Below, piece by piece: positions 17,249-24,147 of a DNA stretch of 64,000 nt (the stretch's first letter is position 1; each line of letters begins with the position of its first letter). The DNA comes from Reyranella sp. (GTDB lineage: Bacteria; Pseudomonadota; Alphaproteobacteria; Reyranellales; Reyranellaceae). The notes below the pieces were generated by a model. That model saw only the letters and a program-made list of their open reading frames with translations, ran no database searches and was not told the DNA's origin. The position numbers were made by a program, and so were the translations under genes. The stretch is from the NCBI GenBank assembly GCA_021732285.1, contig JAKFVH010000247.1:19791-83790 (forward strand), written 5' to 3'.

Positions 17249-19078
17249 ATGGACATTCTACCTTGGGTCCTGTTTGCAGGTGTCGCAGTCGCTCTAGTGC
17301 TTCTTGTTGCGTTTTTTCTTGTCTCCAAGAAACCCAACGCCGCTTCAGACAGCGTCGGGCAGGACGTACGTGATCTAAGAACAGTACTTGACCGCCTTGA
17401 GCGGAGCATCAGTGACAATGACGCACGAAGCTTCAACAGTGCGGAAGAGAGAGCGAAGGCGCTGCGAGAGGAAGTCTCTCTCCAGCTCTCACGCAGTACC
17501 GAAACACTGACGAAAAGCTTGGGGGCTGTCGGCGACGCTCAGGGGGCACAATTAGAGGCATTCTCTGGCGCTTTGGTAAACCTGTCTAATACACTCATAG
17601 GGAAGGTGGACTCCGCTCAGGAGGCCAGCGCACTACAAGCCAAAGGCCTTAGAGAGGAAGTTCAGACGACCCTAAAGACAGTCGGCGACGATCTGCGACA
17701 GAACGCGGAAGCGGCATCCGGGACTCAAAAGGAGAGATTGGAGCAAGTCTCTGCAAAGCTCACCGAACTGGGCGATGGCATCGCCAAGGGCTTCTCTGAG
17801 TTTCGCTCAGGTACGGAGACCAAACTTGGAGAGATGAGCAAGAACGCCACCGATGCCGCTGCCCTTTTGCGCGAGGAAGTGGCAAATAGCTTAAAGAAGG
17901 TGGGTGACGATCTTCGTGAGAACGCCAAGTTAATGGCAGAAGAACAACGAAATAATCTCAACGCGATGGTTGAAAGAATTGGAGAAATCGGAAAGTCGTC
18001 CCATGAGAGCCAAGAAAGACTTCGGGAGAGTGTCGCGGAAGGCCTTGCGAATCTTCGACAGGAGAATGAAACAAAGCTTGAAGCCATTCGAGTGACTGTC
18101 GACGAGAAGCTTCAAGGTACTTTAGAGAAAAGGCTGGGCGAATCCTTCAAGCTCGTATCAGAGCAGCTCATGTCCGTGCATCAAGGCCTCGGCGACATGC
18201 AGAAGTTAGCTACAGGAGTGGGCGACCTGAAACGGGTTCTTACCAATGTGAAGAGCCGGGGAACGTGGGGTGAAACGCAACTTGCGGGGTTGCTGGAAGA
18301 CATGCTTGCACCCGGGCAATACGAGAAAAACGTCAAGACAAAGGAGGATAGTGGCGAAACAGTAGAATTCTGCGTGAAGATCCCAGTGGTTGACGAAACG
18401 CAAGACCACATCCTGCTGCCCGTCGACGCGAAGTTTCCAATTGAAGACTACGAGCGCCTGCTGGAGGCTGGGGAGATTGGGGATAGTGCTGCAGTGGAGC
18501 AAGCGAGGCAGCGCCTAGAAACGCGGTTTCGCAATTCCGCACAGGATATTGCAAGGAAGTACATCTCGCCACCGCGTACCACTGAGTACGCAATCCTTTA
18601 TGTGCCATCGGAAGGTCTCTACGCCGAAATGGCGAGGAGGCCCGGGCTTTCAGCAAGCCTAACACGCGACTTCAATGTCGTAGTTGCCGGTCCAATAAAC
18701 CTGATGGCAATCCTGAACGCCATACAAGCTGTTACAAAGTCGGTGACCATCCAACAAAAGGCGGGCGAGATCGCCACTCTCCTCGTGCGCGTACAGAGTG
18801 AATTCGTGAAGTATGGCGACGCAGTGGATGCAGCCCGGCGGAAAGCGCAAGGCGTCGTGACAGCTATTGATAAGTTGGGCACCAGGCAGCGAGCGATCGG
18901 TCGGGTCCTTAGGAACGTTAAGGCGGTAGAAGGAGCCGTGCTCAACGCTCAGTTACCTGTTCTCGAACTAGAAGCGGAGGGAAATGACGAGGTGGAAAGC
19001 GCCACTGAAGTCAGCGATGAAGAGGAGGAGCAGGCTGCTGCGCGCGACGACGCGGAGGCCGCGCCTGAGTCACTTTGA
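17249..19078 (+). CDS. rmuC: RmuC-family nuclease-fold protein, membrane-anchored
   Basis: The 609-residue protein has one N-terminal transmembrane segment (about 4-27), a long coiled coil rich in Glu, Lys and Asn (about 40-320), and a C-terminal RmuC domain (about 325-570). The RmuC core is intact: 'GTWGETQLAGLLEDMLAPGQ', 'ILLPVDAKFPIEDYERLL' (the conserved Asp-Ala-Lys) and 'YVPSEGLYAEM'. RmuC proteins limit rearrangement at inverted repeats in E. coli. I chose the ATG at 17249 because GGAG lies 6 bases upstream; an ATG at 17237 is in frame. The gap to the helicase stop is 44 bases, consistent with an operon. The tail is strongly acidic (residues 575-609). One line counted in the coiled coil is 40% G+C. 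Confidence 0.9.
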   Translation: MDILPWVLFAGVAVALVLLVAFFLVSKKPNAASDSVGQDVRDLRTVLDRLERSISDNDARSFNSAEERAKALREEVSLQLSRSTETLTKSLGAVGDAQGAQLEAFSGALVNLSNTLIGKVDSAQEASALQAKGLREEVQTTLKTVGDDLRQNAEAASGTQKERLEQVSAKLTELGDGIAKGFSEFRSGTETKLGEMSKNATDAAALLREEVANSLKKVGDDLRENAKLMAEEQRNNLNAMVERIGEIGKSSHESQERLRESVAEGLANLRQENETKLEAIRVTVDEKLQGTLEKRLGESFKLVSEQLMSVHQGLGDMQKLATGVGDLKRVLTNVKSRGTWGETQLAGLLEDMLAPGQYEKNVKTKEDSGETVEFCVKIPVVDETQDHILLPVDAKFPIEDYERLLEAGEIGDSAAVEQARQRLETRFRNSAQDIARKYISPPRTTEYAILYVPSEGLYAEMARRPGLSASLTRDFNVVVAGPINLMAILNAIQAVTKSVTIQQKAGEIATLLVRVQSEFVKYGDAVDAARRKAQGVVTAIDKLGTRQRAIGRVLRNVKAVEGAVLNAQLPVLELEAEGNDEVESATEVSDEEEEQAAARDDAEAAPESL

Positions 19079-19129
19079 CTCAGGCATTAACCTCATTTAC
19101 TAAGCTGCTGATTCTGTTACAATTTTTGT

Positions 19130-19723
19130 ATGGATCAGACATACAACCTAAACGGTGGTTTCAAACCGACGCTGAAGCGGTTTGCTGATCTCGCCGGGCC
19201 TGATTTCTTCCCCACGCCTAGGTGGGCCACGTTTGCTCTGATCGACAACGAGAAATTTTCCGGCGACATTTGGGAAAGCGCTTGCGGTGACGGCGCAATG
19301 TCTCGGGTACTCGAGCAAACAGGCCGATCGGTATTTAGTTCCGACCTTCACAATCGGGGCTACGGGGAAAGCGGTCGTGATTTTCTCACGTGGTCGCGCA
19401 AGGCCGACAACATCATCACCAATCCGCCCTACAATAGCGCCGAGGGGTTTGCGGCAGCGGGCGTAAAGAACGCCTCGCGCAAATTTGCCTTGCTGCTGCG
19501 CCTAGCGTTTCTAGAGGGCGCAAACCGCGCCAATACGATATTCGCCAAGTCGCCGCCCGCCCGCGTCTGGGTGTTCAGTGAGCGCATTACGTTTTATCCG
19601 AGCGGCGTGGAGCCAAAGGGGACAGGAACCACTGCGTATGCATGGTTCATTTGGGACAAGGATGCTCCAACGCGAACGGAATTGCGCTGGTTCAAGCCCG
19701 GCTACAAAAAGCGCTACGGATAG
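19130..19723 (+). CDS. Phage-type N6-adenine DNA methyltransferase-like protein
   Basis: The 197-residue protein has the two signatures of amino-methyltransferases: a SAM-binding motif I 'IWESACGDGAMSRVLE' and the catalytic motif IV 'NIITNPPYNSAEGF'. There is no room for a large target-recognition domain. Such compact methylases are common in phages and genomic islands. It follows rmuC by 51 bases without a strong ribosome binding site. It overlaps the convergent winged-helix gene by 10 bases. It may protect host DNA from a nuclease in the island or be a cargo gene. The target sequence cannot be read. Confidence 0.8.
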   Translation: MDQTYNLNGGFKPTLKRFADLAGPDFFPTPRWATFALIDNEKFSGDIWESACGDGAMSRVLEQTGRSVFSSDLHNRGYGESGRDFLTWSRKADNIITNPPYNSAEGFAAAGVKNASRKFALLLRLAFLEGANRANTIFAKSPPARVWVFSERITFYPSGVEPKGTGTTAYAWFIWDKDAPTRTELRWFKPGYKKRYG

Positions 19724-20046
19724 AGCCCTTTCTCTTTGAGAAGAGCCAATCCCTTTTCAGTGACCTTGATGCCGTCGTCAGTCCGCTCTGCCAGTCCTCG
19801 CTTAAAGATACTGGTTGAGGAAGGGCTATGAGAAATCACGTTGCCCATGATCTGTTGCCAGTGTTCTTCCCGTGCCCTGGTGGCAGACCGTTTGAGATCG
19901 TCCGCCGTTAGCTCTCGCCATTGAGGAAGCTGGTCCTTGATCTGCGTGGTGCTCGCTTGATGTCCTGGCATCGACGCCGCAATCGCTAGTGCAAGTAGCC
20001 GAGCCTCAGGCTCTCGTAGCCTTCCTTTGGCAACAATTTTTTCCAT
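19714..20046 (-). CDS. Winged-helix protein resembling the Mrr N-terminal domain
   Basis: The 110-residue product looks like a stand-alone winged helix. The end 'STSIFKRGLAERTDDGIKVT' followed by 'EKGLALLKEKG' matches the wing of Mrr N-terminal-type domains. No nuclease domain is attached. GGAGAGGAA lies 6 bases before the ATG at 20046, which decides the start over an in-frame GTG/ATG at 20070. It converges on the methyltransferase gene with a 10-base overlap, so the two 3' ends are antisense to each other. It may be a regulator of the island or a remnant of a restriction gene. The 294 bases beyond it (20047-20340) contain no recognised element. Confidence 0.65.
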   Translation of the reverse strand: MEKIVAKGRLREPEARLLALAIAASMPGHQASTTQIKDQLPQWRELTADDLKRSATRAREEHWQQIMGNVISHSPSSTSIFKRGLAERTDDGIKVTEKGLALLKEKGLYP

Positions 20047-20340
20047 GTGTGTTCCTCTCCGGTAATACAACCATAGGAGAAGAGCACTGGAAATGCGAGT
20101 CGCCTTAGTGTCCGAGGCCGAATAGTGAGAGCCGACTACTTTCTAAATTCGCTAAGTTGTTGCCGGCGGCACCTGGGCAACGCAAAGCGGCGTGAGATGA
20201 CGGCAATGCCGGCACTCCGCCGGCATCGCGTAGACGGACACACTACTGATTGTGTCGGCGTCGACCTCTATGCGGTGCGAAAGAATTATCTGGCGCAACA
20301 CGGTACTTGATTCGCGAGAGCACTATAGTTATATTCAGTT

Positions 20341-20814
20341 ATGCCCACGGCCGGTCAGCCAACGCTCTACAAGCCCGACTACTGCGCGCAGGCCCACAAC
20401 TATTGCCTGTTGGGCGCGACCAACGAGGATCTGGCCGGCTTCTTCGACGTTACTCGGCGCACCATCGACAACTGGATCGCTGCCCATCCCGAGTTCGCCG
20501 ATGCGGTGCGGTCCGGCCGCACCATCGCCGACATGCGTGTGGCGCGCTGTCTCTACGAGCGCGCTGTCGGCTGGCAGCAGACGGTCGAGCGCACGGTGCT
20601 GCATCAGGGGAAGGAGATGGTCCTGAAGGGCGTCGTGAATCATCCGCCTGACACCCGCGCCTGCATCTTCTGGCTACGCAACCGTCGGCGTGAAAGCTGG
20701 GGCGATCGTGTCCCGGCGTCGGGCGATCACTCGGAGGATCTGATCGCCGAGCTCGACGCCGCCGGCGAACGCGCACGACGGGAGCGTGCCCGGCCGTCGA
20801 ACGACGCCGTGTGA
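20341..20814 (+). CDS. Phage terminase small-subunit-like helix-turn-helix protein
   Basis: The 157-residue protein has the layout of small terminase subunits. An N-terminal helix-turn-helix ('LGATNEDLAGFFDVTRRTID' then 'NWIAAHPEF') is followed by 'FADAVRSGRTIADMRVA' and 'LYERAVGWQQT', and then 'PPDTRACIFWLRNRR'. The C-terminus is Arg- and Glu-rich. In phages this subunit recognises packaging-site DNA. No large terminase, portal or capsid gene is present, so it is an orphan phage-derived gene. It sits at the downstream border of the low-GC island and has the G+C of the main chromosome. Confidence 0.75.
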   Translation: MPTAGQPTLYKPDYCAQAHNYCLLGATNEDLAGFFDVTRRTIDNWIAAHPEFADAVRSGRTIADMRVARCLYERAVGWQQTVERTVLHQGKEMVLKGVVNHPPDTRACIFWLRNRRRESWGDRVPASGDHSEDLIAELDAAGERARRERARPSNDAV

Positions 20815-20925
20815 TTTTGCTGAGCGGTGCCAGACCATGCGGAATCGGGACAGGGAGGGGGTAGCCGAAACTGCTAGAACTGCGGAAACTCCCGGCCCGA
20901 CACCAAACACCCGGGGGAGACGCGC

Positions 20926-22023
20926 ATGAAGATCGCGAGCTATGAGGCCAGCATCCTGCTCGTCCCCGAGGACGATCCGCTCGCCAACATGCCCGAGGAA
21001 GCCGGCCGCAAGCGCCCGATCGTGACGGTGCGGCTGCGCACCGATTCCGGCATCGAAGGCATCGGCGTCACGCTCTATGGCGGCCGCCTGACGCGCAGCC
21101 TGCATGCCGCCGTCGAGGATCTCGCCGCCGCGACCGTCGGCGAGGACCCGCAGCGCGTCGAGGCGATCGTCGCCAAGCTGCGCACCGGCGATCCCGGCGG
21201 CGGTCCGGGCGGCATCTTCACCCTGGCGCTGTCGGCCATCGACACCGCGCTGTGGGACATCAAGGGCAAGGCCCTCTACCAGCCCCTCTGGAAGCTTTTA
21301 GGCGGCCATCGCGATCGCGTGCCGACCTATGCCTCGGGCTCGCTGCGCCGCGGCCTCTCCGACGACCAGGCCCAGCGCGCCGCGCAGATCCTGATCCAGA
21401 AGGGCTTCCGCGAGATGAAGACCCAGATGGCGCTGCCCGGCAATCCGACGCCGGCCGAGGAGGTGCGCCGCGTGCGCGTGGTGCGCGAGGCGATCGGCCC
21501 CGACATCAAGCTGATGTGCGACATCAACCAGCGCTGGCGGCCCGAGCAGGCGATCCAGATCGGCAGCCGCGTCGAGGAAGAAGGCATCGGCCTGTTCTGG
21601 CTGGAGGACGTCACCACCTTCGACGACTATCCCGGTCTCGCCCGCGTCACCGCTGCGCTGAAAACCCCGATCGCCGGCGGCGAATATGTCTGGGGCATCG
21701 TGCCGTTTCGCCACATGATCGAAGCCCGCTCGGTCGACATCGTCATGGTCGACCTGGCGCGGGTCGGTGGCGTCACACAATGGATGAAGGTGGCCGGCAT
21801 GGCCGAGGCCTTCAACCTGCCGATCGTCAGCCACGTCATGCCGGAAATCCTGCTGCACATGGTGGCGGCCTGCCCCAACGGGCTCACCGTGGAATACATG
21901 CCCTGGATGCTGGCCCTCTACGAGGAGACGCCCGAGATCAAGGACGGGCAACTCGTGCTGCCGCAGAAGCCGGGGCTGGGGCTGAAGTTCGATGAGAAGG
22001 CGATCAAGTCGTTCCGGGCATGA
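20926..22023 (+). CDS. Mandelate racemase/muconate-lactonizing enzyme family protein
   Basis: The 365-residue protein belongs to the enolase superfamily, which abstracts a proton alpha to a carboxylate with Mg2+ help. Visible landmarks are the catalytic-lysine region 'GFREMKTQMAL', metal ligands in 'IKLMCDINQRW' (Asp), 'FWLEDVTTF' (Glu) and 'PIAGGEYVWG' (Glu), and a histidine in 'IVSHVMPEILLH'. GGGGGAG precedes the ATG. The substrate could be a sugar acid, dipeptide or aromatic acid; context does not decide. It stands upstream of the molybdenum hydroxylase genes but is separated from them by toxin-antitoxin remnants. Confidence 0.88.
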   Translation: MKIASYEASILLVPEDDPLANMPEEAGRKRPIVTVRLRTDSGIEGIGVTLYGGRLTRSLHAAVEDLAAATVGEDPQRVEAIVAKLRTGDPGGGPGGIFTLALSAIDTALWDIKGKALYQPLWKLLGGHRDRVPTYASGSLRRGLSDDQAQRAAQILIQKGFREMKTQMALPGNPTPAEEVRRVRVVREAIGPDIKLMCDINQRWRPEQAIQIGSRVEEEGIGLFWLEDVTTFDDYPGLARVTAALKTPIAGGEYVWGIVPFRHMIEARSVDIVMVDLARVGGVTQWMKVAGMAEAFNLPIVSHVMPEILLHMVAACPNGLTVEYMPWMLALYEETPEIKDGQLVLPQKPGLGLKFDEKAIKSFRA

Positions 22024-22029
22024 AGCGAC

Positions 22030-22242
22030 TCACCGTGTCACGCCGCCCCGTTTCACGCCGCTCTGGCGCGCTGCTGCCTGATCAACGACGGGGTAGTGCC
22101 TGGCTTCCCAAGCCTCGACCAGGGTCACCAGAAGGTCGAGGCGGTCACCTTGCGCGGTGCCTCGCTTCGCCGTCATCAGGCCCTCGATCTCCTTGAGGGC
22201 CCGGCGATAGTCGCGTGCGGACTTGATGGGAGAAATTTCCAT
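22030..22242 (-). pseudogene. Truncated HigA-type antitoxin remnant
   Basis: The frame encodes 70 residues starting 'MEISPIKSARDYRRALKEIE' and continuing 'LVTLVEAWEARHYP'. This is the N-terminal region of HigA antitoxins, which normally continues into a helix-turn-helix domain. Here the homology stops and is replaced by a 20-residue unrelated tail with Arg and Gln. The DNA-binding part is missing. It lies just downstream of a fragment of the partner toxin, in the normal toxin-antitoxin order. Confidence 0.65.
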
Positions 22243-22252
22243 GGGGCGACCC

Positions 22253-22330
22253 CTACACGGTTTGAGCATCGATCGCGTCGTACTGGCGGTGGGTTCCGAT
22301 AAAGCGAATGTAGAGGCCCACATTGCCGAA
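22253..22330 (-). pseudogene. HigB-type toxin C-terminal remnant
   Basis: Reading leftward from about 22330, the frame encodes 'FGNVGLYIRFIGTHRQYD' and then 'AIDAQTV' before TAG. This is the C-terminal strand of HigB mRNA interferases, which end in a very similar RFIGTH-x-x-YD pattern. Only about 25 residues remain. Upstream, the sequence is taken over by the leader of the divergent mazE-like gene. The toxin is therefore dead. Confidence 0.65.
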
Positions 22331-22345
22331 GCAAGGAGGTGAGTC

Positions 22346-22585
22346 ATGCGGACTGTCGTCAGGAGACGGGGCAACGGCGCCTCGATCCGCATACCTTCGA
22401 GGGTGCTCAAGGCCGCCGGGATCGAGATCGGCGACGCGGTGGACGTCCGGGAGGAGCGAGGCCGGATCGTCGTGGACCTCCCTCCGGCTTGCGGCGACAT
22501 CGCCCATCTCGTGGCGAAGATCACGCCGGACAATCTCCACGACCCCGTCGATTTCGGGCCTTCGATCGGCCGGGAGCAGCTTTGA
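22346..22585 (+). CDS. MazE-like AbrB-fold antitoxin, orphan
   Basis: The 79-residue protein has the swapped-hairpin AbrB/MazE fold: 'VVRRRGNGASIRIPSRVLKA' then 'VDVREERGRIVVDLPP', with an acidic tail 'ITPDNLHDPVDFGP' that in MazE wraps the toxin. AAGGAGGTGAG precedes the ATG. Normally a mazF gene begins at or just after this stop codon. None is visible in the 172 bases before the next gene, so the antitoxin stands alone. It may be a relic, or it may act in trans. Confidence 0.75.
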   Translation: MRTVVRRRGNGASIRIPSRVLKAAGIEIGDAVDVREERGRIVVDLPPACGDIAHLVAKITPDNLHDPVDFGPSIGREQL

Positions 22586-22757
22586 TGGCCGGCTTCGGGC
22601 CGCTTCGCCTCCGTCGCCGCGTGATGCGAAAGCGAGCGTGTCAAATGCGCGGAAAACAGGCTGAATCGCGCCCGAATCGGCACGTCCGGCTTGCACTGCG
22701 GCTTGCAGTCCGCTTGGATGTGCCACCCACTGAAACACGCCCGGGAGACGCCGCCGC

Positions 22758-23648
22758 ATGAGTGAAGTCCAATATCAGTCTGCAAAAACCGTCAAAGAGG
22801 CGGTCAAGATGATGCAGGCAGCCAAGGGCAAGGGGTACATCCTGGCCGGCGGCACCGACCTCCTGGTCCAGATGAAGTCCGGCGCCCGCACCCCCGGGGT
22901 GATCGTCGACGTGAAGAAGATCCCCGAGATGGTGAGCGTCGCCGAAAAGAACGGCGCCTTCACCATCGGCGCCGCGACGCCGGCCGCCGTGCTCGGCGAG
23001 AACAAGAAGTTGCGCAAGGCCTGGCCGGGCGTGATCGAGGCCTGCAACCTGATCGGCTCGACCCAGGTCCAGGGCCGCGCCTCCGCCGGCGGCAACCTGT
23101 GCAACGCCTCGCCGGCCGCCGACAGCGTGCCGGCCCTGGTCGCCGCCGGTTGCATCGTCAACGTGGCGGGCCCCAAGGGCAAACGCGCCGTGCCGGTCGA
23201 GAAGTTCTGCACCGGCCCCGGCAAGACCTCGCTGAAGCCGGGCGAGATCGTCGTCAGCCTCACCCTGCCCAAGCGGCCGAAGGGGTCGTCGGACGCCTAC
23301 CTGCGCCTGATCCCGCGCACCGAGATGGACATCGCCGTCGTCGGCGTCGGCGTCTCGCTCACCATGAAGGGCGACACCGTCACCGATGCGCGCGTCGGCC
23401 TCGGCGCCGTGGCGCCCACCGTGCTGCTGGTCGAGAAGGCCGCCAAGGCGCTGATCGGCTCCAAGCTCGACGACGCGGCGCTCGACGCCGCCGCCGATGC
23501 CTGCTCCGCCGCCTGCCGTCCGATCGACGACAAGCGCGGCACCATCAAGTACCGCACCAAGATTGCCGGCGTGCTGCTCAAGCGCTCGGCCATGATCGCG
23601 CGCGATCGCATTCACGGCATCGAGCACCGCGGCCACCGACCGGTTTAA
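22758..23648 (+). CDS. Molybdenum hydroxylase FAD-binding subunit (CoxM/CutM type)
   Basis: The 296-residue protein is the medium, FAD-binding subunit of a xanthine dehydrogenase/CO dehydrogenase-family hydroxylase. It passes electrons from the iron-sulphur subunit to the acceptor. FAD contacts are visible in 'YILAGGTDLLVQMKSG' and 'GRASAGGNLCNASPAADSVP'. The C-terminal domain includes 'RTEMDIAVVGVGVSLTM'. It is the first gene of a three-gene set, followed after 16 bases by the iron-sulphur subunit. GGGAGA lies before the ATG. Confidence 0.92.
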   Translation: MSEVQYQSAKTVKEAVKMMQAAKGKGYILAGGTDLLVQMKSGARTPGVIVDVKKIPEMVSVAEKNGAFTIGAATPAAVLGENKKLRKAWPGVIEACNLIGSTQVQGRASAGGNLCNASPAADSVPALVAAGCIVNVAGPKGKRAVPVEKFCTGPGKTSLKPGEIVVSLTLPKRPKGSSDAYLRLIPRTEMDIAVVGVGVSLTMKGDTVTDARVGLGAVAPTVLLVEKAAKALIGSKLDDAALDAAADACSAACRPIDDKRGTIKYRTKIAGVLLKRSAMIARDRIHGIEHRGHRPV

Positions 23649-23664
23649 GAGGAATTTGCTGAAC

Positions 23665-24147
23665 ATGGCCAAGATCCACGTCAACACCACCATCAACGGC
23701 GCGCCGACCGAGTTTTTATGCGACGCCAACCAGACCCTGCTCGATGTCCTGCGCGACAATCTCGGGCTCACCGGCAGCAAGGAAGGCTGCGGCTCGGGTG
23801 ACTGCGGCGCCTGCAGCGTCATGGTCAACGGCCGGCTGGTCTGCTCCTGCCTGGTGCTCGCACCGGAAGCGCAGGGCATGAAGATCGAGACCATCGAGGG
23901 CATGGCCGAGGGCGACAAGCTGCATCCGCTGCAGAAGAAGTTCGTCGAGATGGCCGCCCTCCAGTGCGGCATCTGCACGCCGGGCTTCCTGATCGCCTCC
24001 AAGGCGCTGCTCGAGAAGTATCCCAACCCGACCGAGGACGAGGTCCGCTACTGGCTGGCGGGCAACCTCTGCCGGTGCACGGGTTACGACAAGATCGTCA
24101 CTGCGGTCCTCGACGTGGCCGCCGAAATGAGGGAGTCCGCCCGATGA
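23665..24147 (+). CDS. Molybdenum hydroxylase 2Fe-2S subunit (CoxS/CutS type)
   Basis: The 160-residue small subunit carries two [2Fe-2S] clusters. The N-terminal plant-ferredoxin-type site is 'EGCGSGDCGACSVMVNG' with a fourth cysteine in 'RLVCSCLV'. The C-terminal helical domain site is 'LQCGICTPGF' and 'GNLCRCTGYDKI'. I moved the start to the ATG at 23665, where 'MAKIHVNTTINGA' begins the fold, from an upstream TTG. Its stop overlaps the start of the large subunit as ATGA. Confidence 0.93.
   Translation: MAKIHVNTTINGAPTEFLCDANQTLLDVLRDNLGLTGSKEGCGSGDCGACSVMVNGRLVCSCLVLAPEAQGMKIETIEGMAEGDKLHPLQKKFVEMAALQCGICTPGFLIASKALLEKYPNPTEDEVRYWLAGNLCRCTGYDKIVTAVLDVAAEMRESAR

Noticed and set aside
20341..20814. 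A prophage around the terminase-like gene
   Set aside because: No large terminase, portal, capsid, tail or lysis gene is in the flanking sequence.
10878..20925. Integrase, tRNA or direct-repeat attachment sites bordering the low-GC island
   Set aside because: No recombinase gene, tRNA or matching direct repeats were found by eye at either border. The mode of entry stays unknown.
22586..22757. A mazF toxin gene after the mazE-like antitoxin
   Set aside because: The short frames there are Arg-rich and show none of the MazF strands. The stretch holds no recognisable gene.
22030..22785. A single 251-residue minus-strand gene
   Set aside because: Only the last 70 residues look like protein (HigA N-terminus). 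The rest is antisense to the mazE-like gene and the cox leader.
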